In this document: piece by piece, positions 41,801 to 49,308 of the stretch
Layout of the letters: each line of letters starts with the position of its first letter
Position numbering within the stretch: the first letter of the stretch is position 1
Source of the DNA: Paralithodes platypus
Taxonomy: Eukaryota > Arthropoda > Malacostraca > Decapoda > Lithodidae
Length of the DNA: 64,000 nucleotides
Assembly (NCBI GenBank): GCA_032716605.1
Contig: CM064530.1
Coordinates: 5,945,458 to 6,009,457 of the forward strand
Reading direction: 5' to 3'
Program-made: the position numbers and the translations under genes
The notes under the pieces: generated by a model
What the model was told of the DNA's origin: nothing
Databases searched by the model: none
The model's input: the letters and a program-made list of their open reading frames with translations, nothing else

Positions 41801-44800
41801 GCGTAGAGTGACTAGAAATGCATAAGGAAGTTGGAGCCGTAAACATTGATAACAAACAGAAATGCAGTAATGTCGATGTAAGTTTCTGATGGATAGAATG
41901 TATAATTAATTCATTTTTATGGGTTTATAAATGCACTACAACCGTATTTTAGAAGATAATTATGCTAAATATCGATGTCTACAGCTCCAACTTCCTTATA
42001 GCCTGAAACTCGCAAGTGGTCAATTATCAAACAATACGTTGATATTTTACTTTGGATTATTTGGAACTTATGTATACCAGTACATTAATGATCAGACTAC
42101 TGTATATAACCATTATGTATGTATGTATGTATGTATGTATACCAGTACATTAATGATCAGACTACTGTATATAACCATTATGTATGTATGTATGTATGTA
42201 TGTATATACTACTGGTGAGATGGATGTGTGGGCCAGGCTACAGGATAGAATAACAAATGTTGAGCTGAGGAGACGTTTAGGTATAAAGAGTATTAGCGAG
42301 GTGATGCGTACAAGTAGACTGGGATGGTATGGACATGTGGAGAGAATTGATGAACAAAATTGGGTGAAAAAATGCAGGTCTGTGATTGTGGAGGGAGCTG
42401 CACCAAGGGGTGGACCGAGGAAGACCAGGGATCGGACTATACGCGCCGATCTCAAATCCAAGAACTTGACAAGTGAAGCAGCCCTAAACAGGGTTGCCTG
42501 GAACACCGCCATTAGGACAAGAGACTGAAACTGCACGTATGTGTGGAACACTCAGTCTTAAAATTTGATGTATGTATGTATGTATGTAGGCACATACCTC
42601 ATTGCTGGGGGTGGCCGATACGAGACAGCCCGAAAAGAAACAACATTTAAAGTTCCTAATTATAATGTAAAACTTGCAAAATAAACAGACCAAAACTCAT
42701 ACGAACACAGTAAAAAGACAAGACAACTAATCAAAATCCCTATGTGGAAACAACGCTTAAGTAAAATAATCTCAGGGTCCGGCACCACTTTTGTGTTCCC
42801 TTGCCCGTTTCTCTGTCTCATCGGTATGAGAATTATACAAGGGGAGGACGGGGCTGTTCGGCTAGGCTGCTTAGGGAACGACAACAACATGGGGAGGAGG
42901 ATTCCTAGCTCCCTGCCCCTATAACCAGTACAGTACCAGTATTGCCAATGTATATTATGGGTATGAGCATACAGTATATGAATGTTAAGAGGTTAATAAC
43001 ACCATTGGCACCAAAATGGAGGAGGTTGGCTGATCTCTGTTTGTATAGGTTTTCTACACTCAATTGCCTTTTTTAATTATATTTTGGCCATCATTGGATT
43101 ATTTTATTCAGCTTGAGGAAATACCTCTATGATATAAAGTGGTAAAATCTCACTCAATTAACCCTTTCACTCTCACAGATCCTTCCTAAGGCAAAAAGTA
43201 TCAGCTAACAGTAGCCAGAATATAATGAAGAAATGCTTCTCAAATAAAAGTTCAATAGTGTGATAATTATTAGTGATAAAAATGTATCTTTAAATGAGAC
43301 CATCCCATTGTATAAAAGATTTTAAAGTTCTATTCTCACCACTCCACAGGTGCCAAGTGCAGTGCGAGGGGAGATGGCGCAGGGCACGTGGGTCCTGGCT
43401 CACCGGGGCAAGCCAACATGTGATCGGGACTGGCGCGTGCTCAACTTAGATGCGTACACAGAAGCACAAGTTGAACAGCTGCTCAGTAGCATTGACAACC
43501 AGATGGCTCGGATGGAGATAGCTAAGAGGAGGGATAGTGCACAGTCCATGAGAATGGATGACCACCTCCTCTTTCTTTATAGATCCTGCTCGTACAAACC
43601 CGTCATCTCCTCATATGGGCTGATCGAGGCGTTTAGAATGATGGCCAGGACGGTTGACGACTTCACGGAATGCAAGTTTGCTGGTCAATATGTGATAGAG
43701 CAGGTGAAACAATCTAACTCTATCGATATTAATGATCTAGCAGTTTTGAAGCTTCCAGCAGTGATAAAACTTGGAGAGATCACATTTACAGCAGAGACTG
43801 CAGGCAAGAGTGTATATTCTGAAAAAGACCTGAAGCCTGATGTACCAAAAGAACTGTGGGAAAAGTTTTTGGAACGGGGTCTTTCCATGAGGAAGCAAAA
43901 TATCAAAGTTGATAATGATGAGGGCAACAGTCATGCACTCACCTATTATCACGCTATTGCTAGAGATTTTCTAATGGCTAATTACGTGGCCTCGAACCCC
44001 GACTTGGCATGCTGGCAATGGCTACACAAGACCAAGCAGTTCAGCCGTGTCTTCCTATTTGTCTGCTCAATCTGGAGTGAACAAAAAGAATTACCGAAGG
44101 ACAAACAATGCCACATAAGTCGCTTTCTGGAGGCTGTGCTGGTTCGAACTTTAACTGACAATGAAGTAAAAACCATGAAGAAGGAATACCAAAAAAACAA
44201 AGGAAAGTCACACTACGATGATGGTGATAAAAGTTACCGACAAAGATCAGTGGATGTAGGTAGTAGTAAAAAAAGGGAAATCAAACCTCCTCACAGTAAA
44301 CATTCTTCTTCTAATGCATCTGAGAAAAAAGGAAAAACTAGCACAGACAATGTAAGTGCCATGGAAGCAGGCGAGATAAGAGAGAGAGGCAGAAATGACA
44401 TTAAACAATCGTTTGATAATAAGTCTGAGAAAAAAGAAGAAACTTGCAAAACAGAAGCAATGGATGTGGATACAGAGAAGGACAAGACGAGTGAAGACAG
44501 CGTAAAGCCACCATCCCAAGATAGCAGTGCCAAGAAGGAAAAGCGGAAGGCAAAGACACCCAGGGATGGCCTTGAACATTCTGAACCAGAGACGAGCGGT
44601 CAGGCAAAGGGAACCATCCATAAAGTTAAGAATTGGGGATTTATTTTAGACGTGTATGAAGCCTGTGATTGCCGCCGACAGATACGCTATCTTCTGGCAG
44701 GCATCCTCGAGGGGTTTTCTCAATGGTTGTTTCCTGCCAATCTAAGCCTCAGCCTGGAACAGCTCAGGCATCTGCAAAATATTTTGAAAGAAGTCAAGCC

Positions 44801-46694
44801 ATGGAGAATTCTCCATATCGAATTAGAGAGTGGGTCTGATTTGGTAGGTCTATTTAATGTGCTGAAGAATGTAAAAGGCAAGAAGGATGCACGCATTGAA
44901 ATAATAGTGAATAATGACATTACAGCCTCCCCAGTGAATCATGAGAATAGTTTGGAACTCTGCAACACCATAATGTCTGGCCCAAATACCGTCAAATCTG
45001 GTCCAGAGAGCAATGTTTGCATCACCTATTACTGTGGCTCCTTTACCTGCCCCAATATTTGCCAAGATCCCCAATTCTTCAAATGTTCATACATGAGCAA
45101 ACTGAAAGAGCTAGATATCAATGTGAATGACTGGGCATCCCTGAGACAGGTATTTAGTGAGTTGCCTGATTCGCTTAAGTCATTGAGAGTGATGGTAGAT
45201 CTGAAGGTAGCTGAACAGTCCTTTCCCAAATCTAAAAGTCTTTGTATCCCGAAGGTGGAGTATCTGCATATAGTCATAAAATACTTTGACAACCTTCAGA
45301 ACCTCCTTCGGAGCTTCGAAAATCCCGAGGATCTTAAATATCTCAGCATCCATGACTTAAAAGCCAGGCACATCTTCCAGATCCATCTCTTTTCAAATCT
45401 GGTAAGTTTGAATTTGAGGTACCAGCAAGGAGGAATCAAATCAGAGGACGAAGAAAACACAATGGATGTAGAGGTACCTGATCCTATGATGGATCTATGC
45501 AATCTTCCGCTGCCCCAGAACCTTGAACGACTTCTCCTAAGGAACGCCAAGTTCTACCAAGACAACAATCAGTACTTTCTTCTACAACTCTGGAGGAAAC
45601 ACGCAAACCTGAAGCGCGTGGTTGTCCTGGATTGCCTGTTAACCCTGAATGGAGCGAGAAAGCTGGTCATGCCTGGAGACGACACTCAACGGGATCAACT
45701 GATGAAAAAGAAGCGAGCAGGACGATTTGAGGAGGCTGAGTTGAAGCAGCTGGTAGAGAAGAAACCTCGTCTGTCTAAGGTAGAACGGACGGAGAGGCAG
45801 ATGAATAAGCCGGCTGGAAGGGAAGTGGTAATATTGTCAAAGACGGCTCTGTGTGGAAACTGTCGTAGTTTCCCCTGCCTTTGTTCAACTGCGACAGAAG
45901 ACCAGGGATTACTATTTAAGGACACTAAAGACACCTTGGACACAGTTTCGGGACTGATCGAGGACATCTATACCTACGACATCCTTACTTTTTCGTACAC
46001 CAGTCATGTCTGCTCGGTGAAGAAGAATGTGAATGGTGACTTGAAGGTGGAGTGTGTCGTATCTGAGCTCCAAGGGGATGCTGCGGATGTCTTGAGCGCC
46101 CCCGGGAGCTCGCCCCTTCACACACTCTTCCTCTGTCTCACCCTGGCCCAGTCTGTCACACTCATGGGCACGAGTTTGAATCCGAGGGGTGTCGTGAAAA
46201 TTGTGCACCAACTCTGCCGGTTGAAGCAGAACCAGGCATCTGGTGCGTGTCAGGTGGCAGGAGTGAGCAAGACGGAAGGTAGTCCCAAGAGAGGAATAAA
46301 TATCAACAAAGGACAAGGTTATGCAACAGGAACAAACAATATGGAAATAACAAGTAATGTGGATGCAGAAAGTAATATGGAAACAGAGAACAATTTGGAA
46401 TCGGAGAACTGTACGGAGGTAGAGCATCAGTCAGAGGCCGAGAGTCAATACAAAGATGTAGAATCATTTAACCTGACCATCGTGACAAACTGGCGCTCCC
46501 CTGCTGAGCTAGTCGCCTCTCTGACCCCCTTAGCTGAGCTAGTGATGCAACTTGAGTGCCTCTCTGTTTTCACCCTGAAGATCGAGGACCAGAATATATT
46601 CACCAGGTTCAAGAAGACGTTCAAAAAGAAACTTGTCCTCAACGAACGGCCCTTTGACAAAATCAAGGAGACGTATTGCCGCAAATATTGGTAA
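26718..46694 (+). CDS. NLR-like gene: CARD-like / HEPN (DZIP3-type) / degenerate NACHT / LRR-like, seven exons
   Basis: Exons: 26718-26801, 31266-31463, 33243-33792, 37826-37907, 39121-39314, 40958-41133, 43350-46694. All junctions are GT-AG and all phases agree (0,0,1,2,1,0), giving about 1542 aa. Order: CARD-like 1-~80; Gly/Lys-rich linker ~95-130; HEPN of the DZIP3 type ~178-255 with R218-x4-H223; NACHT-like ~330-450 with GNPDSSMM at the P-loop (Walker A lost), LFLLDWGTE as Walker B (D424, E428) and WVLAHRGK as sensor strand; NLR helical region ~620-680 (YYHAIARDFLMANYVAS); charged linker ~700-858; LRR-like ~995-1200; C-terminal region with CGNC..FPCLC (1263-1273). NLRs are intracellular sensors. 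HEPN domains with RxxxxH are often RNases or regulators of RNA decay and cell death. The domain reading is by eye; the sensor role and the loss of NTP binding are inference. Introns are full of repeats, exons are clean. Confidence 0.8.
26847..27036. mobile_element. TTAA-ended foldback MITE, family H
   Basis: Runs from TTTAACCCC to GGGATTAA with internal GGAAGGA and GATCCTTCC foldback arms. It starts about 45 bp after the donor of NLR-like exon 1. Confidence 0.6.
27032..27252. mobile_element. TTAA-ended foldback MITE with CCTGAGGATC ends
   Basis: ATTAACCCCCTGAGGATCAT at the left pairs with GATCCTCAGGGTTAA at the right. The internal GGAAGG region is absent or diverged. It abuts the ATGGACAATCAG/GTAAGT candidate exon at 27254. 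Confidence 0.6.
27253..27778. other. Intron 1 spacer with a possible alternative mini-exon
   Basis: Contains ATGGACAATCAG followed by GTAAGTGCC at 27254-27274, similar to the end of exon 1, and otherwise AT-rich unique-looking DNA. The ORFs at 27227-27421 and 27451-27684 are not protein-like. Confidence 0.35.
27779..29205 (+). mobile_element. CR1-like LINE, plus strand, 5'-truncated, inverted partner
   Basis: Frame 27779-28528 has SVVCKLMETVIREGIM, CDFMKAFDKVPH, SGVPQGSVLGPLLF, YADDTKLY and FHPKKCKYMRIGTSK with no break. One stop (TGA at 28526-28528) is followed by 28556-29044 (LYTALVRPHLEYANQVW, KVQRRASKLVPTLKN, ending DKAWEDMI). The 3' UTR carries GCCGCCGCC. Highly similar to the reverse complement of 24574-25983 and less damaged than it. 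Confidence 0.87.
29657..29745 (+). repeat. tRNA-like SINE head
   Basis: TGGCATGGTCAGTAGCGCAT resembles an A-box region and GGGTCTGCTGTTCTATCCC a T-arm with a decayed B box. Between them CTGACTGCTGACCGAAGG could be an anticodon-arm remnant. Confidence 0.4.
30534..30956 (+). mobile_element. (AAC)n retroposon, 5'-truncated copy
   Basis: Begins at GATGGGCTGGTCTATCAGAG and ends GAACAGCAACAACAAC. Diverged from the copies at 19424 and 56293. Confidence 0.7.
31266..31463 (+). CDS. NLR-like gene exon 2: second half of CARD-like domain
   Basis: 66 codons from NDEGLNHSNAG to LLAVLHQ. The pattern LALMELLNVTAGEALYCVLV followed by SGLRDSSY matches the last helices of CARD domains (leucines, then G/A-x-x-AL..FL..L...GY). 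Acceptor TTTGCAG, donor CAG/GTTAC; phase 0 on both sides. Frame and GC content stand out from the flanks. Confidence 0.75.
31464..33242. other. Intron 2: no gene seen
   Basis: Includes the direct repeat 31770-31915, a tRNA-like unit at 31952-32024, a diverged head of the (AAC)n retroposon (32052-32110) and an AATTG/AATTAAAT-rich stretch (32770-32910). Confidence 0.45.
31952..32024 (+). repeat. tRNA pseudogene / SINE head (Glu- or Asp-like)
   Basis: 73 nt with A box TGGTCTAGTTGG and B box GGTTCGAACCC and a GGGGCA end. Acceptor stem pairing is only partial and no clean anticodon loop can be drawn, so not scored as a functional tRNA. Confidence 0.5.
33243..33792 (+). CDS. NLR-like gene exon 3: basic linker and HEPN domain
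   Basis: 183 codons plus one base. Opens with a Lys/Gly-rich stretch (KGKVGGKGKKGGGKGGGG) and a Gln/Asn-rich part. Then CQVLRQLDLNFVINVL, the start seen in DZIP3-type HEPN domains, and EIRIILYHTSYKFTADDFE with the RxxxxH motif. Acceptor CTATTCAG, donor ACA/GTGAGT. Helical, charged C-terminal part (RKKARNAKTA). Confidence 0.85.
33880..34365. mobile_element. TTAA-flanked non-autonomous element, second copy
   Basis: From GTTAACCC to GGGTTAAGG. Shares ordered blocks with 2003-2489 (AAAAACGTCTAG, GAGCTCTCTAAGTCAACTGG, TTGTTTACATGCGTCGGAC). Its left part begins about 90 bp into intron 3. Confidence 0.65.
34544..35462. mobile_element. TA-flanked TIR element inserted in the LINE (919 bp)
   Basis: Ends CAGGTGTCCCTCGCTAACC and GGATATCGAGGGATACCTG, with TA duplicated on both sides (34542-34543, 35463-35464). 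The LINE reading resumes on each side, supporting insertion. No transposase. Confidence 0.72.
35762..35985. repeat. Dispersed repeat ('TATAATGTAAAACTTGCAAA' family)
   Basis: Matches 42657-42775 in the same orientation and 48915-49025 and 50395-50525 in the opposite one. It interrupts the LINE at 34366-36268. Confidence 0.65.
36272..37503. mobile_element. pogo/Tigger-like non-autonomous TIR element (1.23 kb)
   Basis: TIRs CAGTAAACCCTCG and CGAGGGTTTACTG with TA target duplications (36270-36271, 37504-37505). Subterminal CTCGGAC / GTCCGAG motifs repeat at both ends. The interior has about three ~180-bp internal repeats (ACACGAACTATTATGAGA) and a poly(A) run at 37326-37348. No transposase ORF. 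Confidence 0.78.
37826..37907 (+). CDS. NLR-like gene exon 4: helix between HEPN and NACHT-like domain
   Basis: 82 nt encoding DLVQELKNTYDKYKQSSF then ILPKITENG, probably an amphipathic helix and a link. Acceptor TTTTCCTCAG, donor GG/GTAAG. It takes one base from exon 3 (Asn codon) and gives two to exon 5 (Gly codon). Too short to be a conspicuous ORF; recognised by codon use and phase. Confidence 0.8.
37908..39120. other. Intron 4: repeats
   Basis: Has three ~60-bp echoes of the exon 4 end (ATCCATTCATCCAGATCATAGTGAA at 38049-38130 and 37938), a short 3' piece of the (AAC)n retroposon (37985-38028), a tRNA-like trace (38150-38215) and a segment (38335-38450) whose reverse complement lies in the gene's 3' UTR. 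Confidence 0.5.
39121..39314 (+). CDS. NLR-like gene exon 5: degenerate P-loop region
   Basis: 194 nt encoding SLVEEGVRKLVV, then KPILVCGNPDSSMMEVLQYL. This is the strand-loop-helix of a NACHT P-loop with the Gly, Lys and Thr/Ser of GxxGxGK[ST] replaced; only the first Gly remains. Next FLVLLLTDAH. Acceptor TTTTTTGAAG, donor CG/GTAGGA. Confidence 0.85.
39560..39722 (-). mobile_element. (AAC)n retroposon fragment in intron 5
   Basis: Reverse-oriented 3' part (TTGTTGTTCCCCAGGCTGCC, then GCCACTCC...GGGAGCTGAGGAGGGT). Followed by a run of T (39738-39760). ORFs on both strands here come from the repeat. Confidence 0.7.
39897..40346. mobile_element. Family H foldback MITE split by a second MITE
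   Basis: The outer element has TTTTATTCAG...CAGATCCTTCTTAA on the left and ACTGCATAAAATTGTC...CAGAAGGGGTTAA on the right. Removing 40031-40277 restores the GATCCTTCTTAAACTGCATA seen elsewhere as GATCCTTCCTAAGCTGC. Confidence 0.75.
40031..40277. mobile_element. TTAA-ended MITE with CATATG cores, nested
   Basis: TTAACCCTTGGGATCCGGGA at the left and GGATCCCATGGGTTAA at the right, with CCTCATATGAGG and CATATGAGG near the ends. TTAA is present once in the reconstructed empty site and twice around the insertion. Sister copy 23407-23721. Confidence 0.78.
40727..40937. mobile_element. TTAA-ended foldback MITE, family H
   Basis: CTTAACCCCTTGAGCACCATGA at the left pairs with GTCATGGTGGTGAAGGGGTTAA at the right. 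It ends only about 20 bp before the acceptor of exon 6. Confidence 0.68.
40958..41133 (+). CDS. NLR-like gene exon 6: Walker B region
   Basis: 176 nt. Encodes GGQFVDRMALCLQHL (helix), LEDVRAVVGLFRDK and TLFLLDWGTE, which sits where NACHT proteins have Walker B: Asp and Glu are kept, the second Asp is Thr. Acceptor ATTGCAG, donor GAA/GTGGGT. The neighbouring phase (+1 in, 0 out) confirms the ends. Confidence 0.85.
41217..41275 (-). repeat. tRNA-like SINE fragment in intron 6
   Basis: Contains the minus-strand B box GGTTCGAGTCCTTGG and AATTTCGATGTGAGTATCC of the family seen at 533, 55583, 61205 and 61550. Confidence 0.55.
41387..41747. mobile_element. TTAA-ended foldback element, family F
   Basis: TTAAGG at the left, CCTTAA at the right. 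Long arms with GGCTTGTATCCATTCGGCCC on the left and an incomplete right arm (the GGGCCGAATGGATACAAGCC part is deleted). GCTCGCTACTGCTCGCCAGG near the centre. Copies at 50850-51259 and 63133-63815. Confidence 0.68.
42072..42206 (+). repeat. ~64-bp duplication flanked by TATG runs
   Basis: TACCAGTACATTAATGATCA...ATAACCATTATG occurs at 42076 and 42140, each followed by (TATG)n. A repeat unit of microsatellite plus adjacent sequence. Confidence 0.7.
42207..42590 (+). mobile_element. LINE 3' fragment with (TATG)n tail in intron 6
   Basis: 42216-42528 encodes ARLQDRITNVELRRRLGIKS, SRLGWYGHVERIDEQNWVKK and IVEGAAPRGGPRKT up to the stop. TATG tail at 42568-42589. Same family as 5664-6062 and 57010-57687. 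Sense to the NLR-like gene. Confidence 0.75.
42590..42930. repeat. Dispersed GGGGTGGCCGA repeat with nested insertions
   Basis: 42590-42656 matches 51700-51800. It is broken by the TATAATGTAAAACTTGC repeat (42657-42775) and a short (AAC)n retroposon end (42850-42890), then resumes at GGGGAGGAGGATTCCTAGC (42892), also seen at 51878. Confidence 0.6.
43060..43245. mobile_element. Diverged family H foldback MITE near exon 7
   Basis: TTATATTTTGGCC...TTTTATTCAGCTTGAGGAA and CAGATCCTTCCTAAGGC mark the family. Ends decayed. It lies about 100 bp before the exon 7 acceptor. Confidence 0.45.
43350..46694 (+). CDS. NLR-like gene exon 7: rest of NACHT-like, helical, linker, LRR-like and C-terminal regions
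   Basis: 1114 codons and a TAA stop in one exon, starting after acceptor CTCCACAG with VPSAVRGEMAQGTWVLAHRG. The leading codon is Val, so this is an exon continuation and not a start. Contains LNLDAYTEAQVEQLL and YYHAIARDFLMANYVASNPD with RVFLFVCSIWSEQ (NLR HD2-like), a 160-residue Lys/Glu/Ser-rich linker, LRR-like strands (LKELDINVN, LKSLRVMVD, LKYLSIHDL, LVSLNLRY, LERLLLRNA), a four-Cys cluster, an acidic Asn/Glu low-complexity stretch and a basic end. Free of repeats and stops over 3.3 kb. Confidence 0.92.
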   Translation: MPSAVRGEMAQGTWVLAHRGKPTCDRDWRVLNLDAYTEAQVEQLLSSIDNQMARMEIAKRRDSAQSMRMDDHLLFLYRSCSYKPVISSYGLIEAFRMMARTVDDFTECKFAGQYVIEQVKQSNSIDINDLAVLKLPAVIKLGEITFTAETAGKSVYSEKDLKPDVPKELWEKFLERGLSMRKQNIKVDNDEGNSHALTYYHAIARDFLMANYVASNPDLACWQWLHKTKQFSRVFLFVCSIWSEQKELPKDKQCHISRFLEAVLVRTLTDNEVKTMKKEYQKNKGKSHYDDGDKSYRQRSVDVGSSKKREIKPPHSKHSSSNASEKKGKTSTDNVSAMEAGEIRERGRNDIKQSFDNKSEKKEETCKTEAMDVDTEKDKTSEDSVKPPSQDSSAKKEKRKAKTPRDGLEHSEPETSGQAKGTIHKVKNWGFILDVYEACDCRRQIRYLLAGILEGFSQWLFPANLSLSLEQLRHLQNILKEVKPWRILHIELESGSDLVGLFNVLKNVKGKKDARIEIIVNNDITASPVNHENSLELCNTIMSGPNTVKSGPESNVCITYYCGSFTCPNICQDPQFFKCSYMSKLKELDINVNDWASLRQVFSELPDSLKSLRVMVDLKVAEQSFPKSKSLCIPKVEYLHIVIKYFDNLQNLLRSFENPEDLKYLSIHDLKARHIFQIHLFSNLVSLNLRYQQGGIKSEDEENTMDVEVPDPMMDLCNLPLPQNLERLLLRNAKFYQDNNQYFLLQLWRKHANLKRVVVLDCLLTLNGARKLVMPGDDTQRDQLMKKKRAGRFEEAELKQLVEKKPRLSKVERTERQMNKPAGREVVILSKTALCGNCRSFPCLCSTATEDQGLLFKDTKDTLDTVSGLIEDIYTYDILTFSYTSHVCSVKKNVNGDLKVECVVSELQGDAADVLSAPGSSPLHTLFLCLTLAQSVTLMGTSLNPRGVVKIVHQLCRLKQNQASGACQVAGVSKTEGSPKRGININKGQGYATGTNNMEITSNVDAESNMETENNLESENCTEVEHQSEAESQYKDVESFNLTIVTNWRSPAELVASLTPLAELVMQLECLSVFTLKIEDQNIFTRFKKTFKKKLVLNERPFDKIKETYCRKYW

Positions 46695-47100
46695 AACTTA
46701 AGGCAGCATCACACAGGCTTGTATTTTGGTATTTGTTTCTAGCTTGCCACCAATTCTTGTAGTGGAAGGGGCATTGTGACACAGGCAAAGGAAGCCTGGA
46801 GGTGTTTCTGTCATGGCCATCCTTTAGCGAGGGTTTCCCAGGAGGAAGCAAGGTGTCGGAGATGATGATCCATCATATGAATACAGTACTGTAATTTTAA
46901 AATGTCCATCTTATTGAGGAAGTGTGTTTAGTCTTTTTTAAATTATAGTATTTATAAGAGCTTTGTTCAATAATTAAGAAATTAGTGTGTATTTGCTTAT
47001 TCTATCATATTACACATTAACTTTGTATTATTTTTTTTCCACCCATTCATTGTGGCATCTTGAAATCAGGCTGGCTGATGCAAGAGGTTAATTTGAGCTA
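46695..47100 (+). other. Presumed 3' UTR of the NLR-like gene
   Basis: Follows the TAA stop. 46745-46868 is a repeat (GCCATCCTTTAGCGAGGGTTT, AAGGTGTCGGAGAT) whose reverse complement is in intron 4 at 38335-38450. No canonical AATAAA was found before the next element at 47110, so the end of the transcript is unknown. Confidence 0.4.
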
Positions 47101-47109
47101 TAAAGTGAT

Positions 47110-47495
47110 TTAAGGAGGGATGGGCCGGTTTTCTGGACCACTTTTTCCCTCATGTTTAGCCCAATTAGTTTTCAGATGTTAAGATATTTGCCCCATTAGT
47201 TAGTCGATTTTAAGACCTTTCACCCCATTTTTTCGTCAACGTTTAGACCTTTCGTGCTATTTAGGTGTAAATTTTTTCCCTGGCGAATGCTAGTGAGCCT
47301 GTAATGTTGAAAGAATCGGCCTCTAGTCGGGAATTTTTCTACCGAAAATTGTACAAATTAATCTAGAAGGGGGATCTAATAGATGTTCTTTTAAATTTGA
47401 TGGAGGTCTAGGAAACTAGAAACTAGAAAAATAATAAATAATAAATACATGCAAAAATCGCCCAAAAAGTGAACCATCTCCCCTTAATGTGTTTA
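47110..47495. mobile_element. Dispersed element, family G
   Basis: Shares with 52345-52705, 23745-24090 and partly 62895-63020 the ordered blocks TTTCTGGACCACTTTTTCCC, TAGTTTTCAGAT, TTTTTTCCCTGGCGAA and AGAAGGGGGATCTAAT. It may be a foldback or half element; ends are approximate. Confidence 0.5.
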
Positions 47496-47559
47496 GATCT
47501 GTTACTTTTTTTTCCAAAGTGATATTAGTGGGTGGAAATGCCCATCTAATGTTTTGGTC

Positions 47560-48814
47560 AAGGGGGTATCACACTGGGCCAATTCTCGTCATTCTTCAGC
47601 AAAAAATGGGGCTACCGCCAGTCTCCAGCACAAATCTCATCATTTGATGGAGCTAGGATGCTTCCCGCACTGGGTGGGAAGCTCCATTTTTTGATGGGGG
47701 TAGATTGTCAGCCTCTTTACAGCTCGCATTTAATCTCATTGATATCTCAAGTATATGACGCCGAAATATATATTTTGCTACATAATTGTGTGTTTTGATT
47801 GTGAGAAGGGCTGCGGATAGACATAAACTAAATGAATTAATGCTAAAATAGCTACACCACTTGCAGCTAAATAACCACTTCCTATACCTACGCCACGGCG
47901 ATGGCGATTGGTATGAAACGAAAACATTCGGTTGTGTAGCAGGAGGAACTGTTTTTCAGATGCCTATTTACTAAGAATCATTGAACAATATATTTAACCT
48001 AGCCTAACCTAACCTAGTATATTAGTGGACTATTTATGAATGTAAAATGTACAAATATATTATAACATTACCAAATTATTGAGATAAATACAGGTCTACC
48101 CGCATACACAGGATTATGCCTACCAGGCATTCTACAACCTCTGAAAAGTTCAAAATATTTCTTCATTATATGCTCCAAATATAAAACATAATCACACAAA
48201 CTTGTAGATTGAGTCATATTTGAAATATAATTGTCGATATAAATCCATATTACTCTAAATTATTGGTGAAACAGCACAATATAAACGATCGTTTAGTGCC
48301 GAGGTAACGACAGGGGCTCCGTCAGGCTATAGCCTATATTTTGCGAAAAACTTCCTCATAGCTACTTATATAAGCTTCAAACGCAAAACATAGCAACATG
48401 AACGTATAGATTGGGTCCTATTACACAAAGTTTGTCCATATCAATCCATATTATTCTACAGTTTAAGTGAAACCACTGTTCTATAGCCTACGCCACGGCG
48501 ATTGGTATGAATCGAAAAAGTTCAAAATATAAATTTCCTCATATAAGCTTCAAATTTAAAAAAAAATACACTAACGTGTAGATTGAGTCATATTGCATTA
48601 TAATTGTAGATGTAAATTCATATTACTATACATTACAGTATAGGTGAAACGGACCAATATAGGCTAAGGTCGGACGTTGTTATTGTTGTGTTGGAGACTC
48701 ACGCAGCCAGGACGCTTGGCGTGTGTGATAGAATTTGCCGGCGCTACTGACTGGAAACGGAGACTGGAGATTGGAGAATGACGAGAATTTAGCCCAGTGC
48801 GATGCCCGCTTCAG
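47560..48814. mobile_element. TIR element with internal tandem repeats (1.25 kb)
   Basis: Ends AGGGGGTATCACACTGGGCC...TTCTCGTCATTCT and AGAATGACGAGAATT...GCCCAGTGCGATGCCCGCTT are inverted over about 40 bp. The interior has about three ~185-bp tandem units beginning near 48178, 48367 and 48546 (GTAGATTGAGTCATATT) and two GCCTACGCCACGGCG blocks (47887, 48486). No transposase. Confidence 0.7.
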
Positions 48815-48909
48815 AGAATACTGTAGCCTACATTTTTCCTGGAAGGTGTATCAGGTCAGTTGATCAGACTGTACACTTACCAGCATTGTTGATTGTGTTC
48901 ATTTATTTA

Positions 48910-49030
48910 TAAATTATTATTTTACTTAAGCGTTGTTTCCACATACGATTTTGATTAGTTGTCTTGTCTTTTTACTGTGTTCTTATAAGTTTTGGTTTGT
49001 TTATTTTGCAAGTTTTACATTATAATTTTG
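48910..49030 (+). repeat. Dispersed repeat ('TTGCAAGTTTTACATTATAA' family)
   Basis: Matches 50395-50525 in the same orientation and 42657-42775 and 35762-35880 in reverse. Confidence 0.65.
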
Positions 49031-49308
49031 TCAAGTTGGTTGACATAGCCTGTGGTGATAGTAGGGATATACAGCCATGTACAGTAATTATTCAGGTTTC
49101 AATTACACCAAATACCGCTACAATCTGTATCCCGTGGCAGTATGTATGTATATACTGTACTGTACATACATACATACTAGTTTAAAGACCACTTTGTCCA
49201 CAGAGAATGTGTGTATGTATATGTATGTACAGTATATATGGTGGTACTAAGTGGAAAACAAAAAAAGGAAAAGTGGGTATTGGGCCTGAGTAAATAGATA
49301 GATAGAGT

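Noticed and set aside
44247..44621. 124-aa minus-strand ORF and other minus ORFs under exon 7
   Set aside because: Shadows of the long plus-strand exon.
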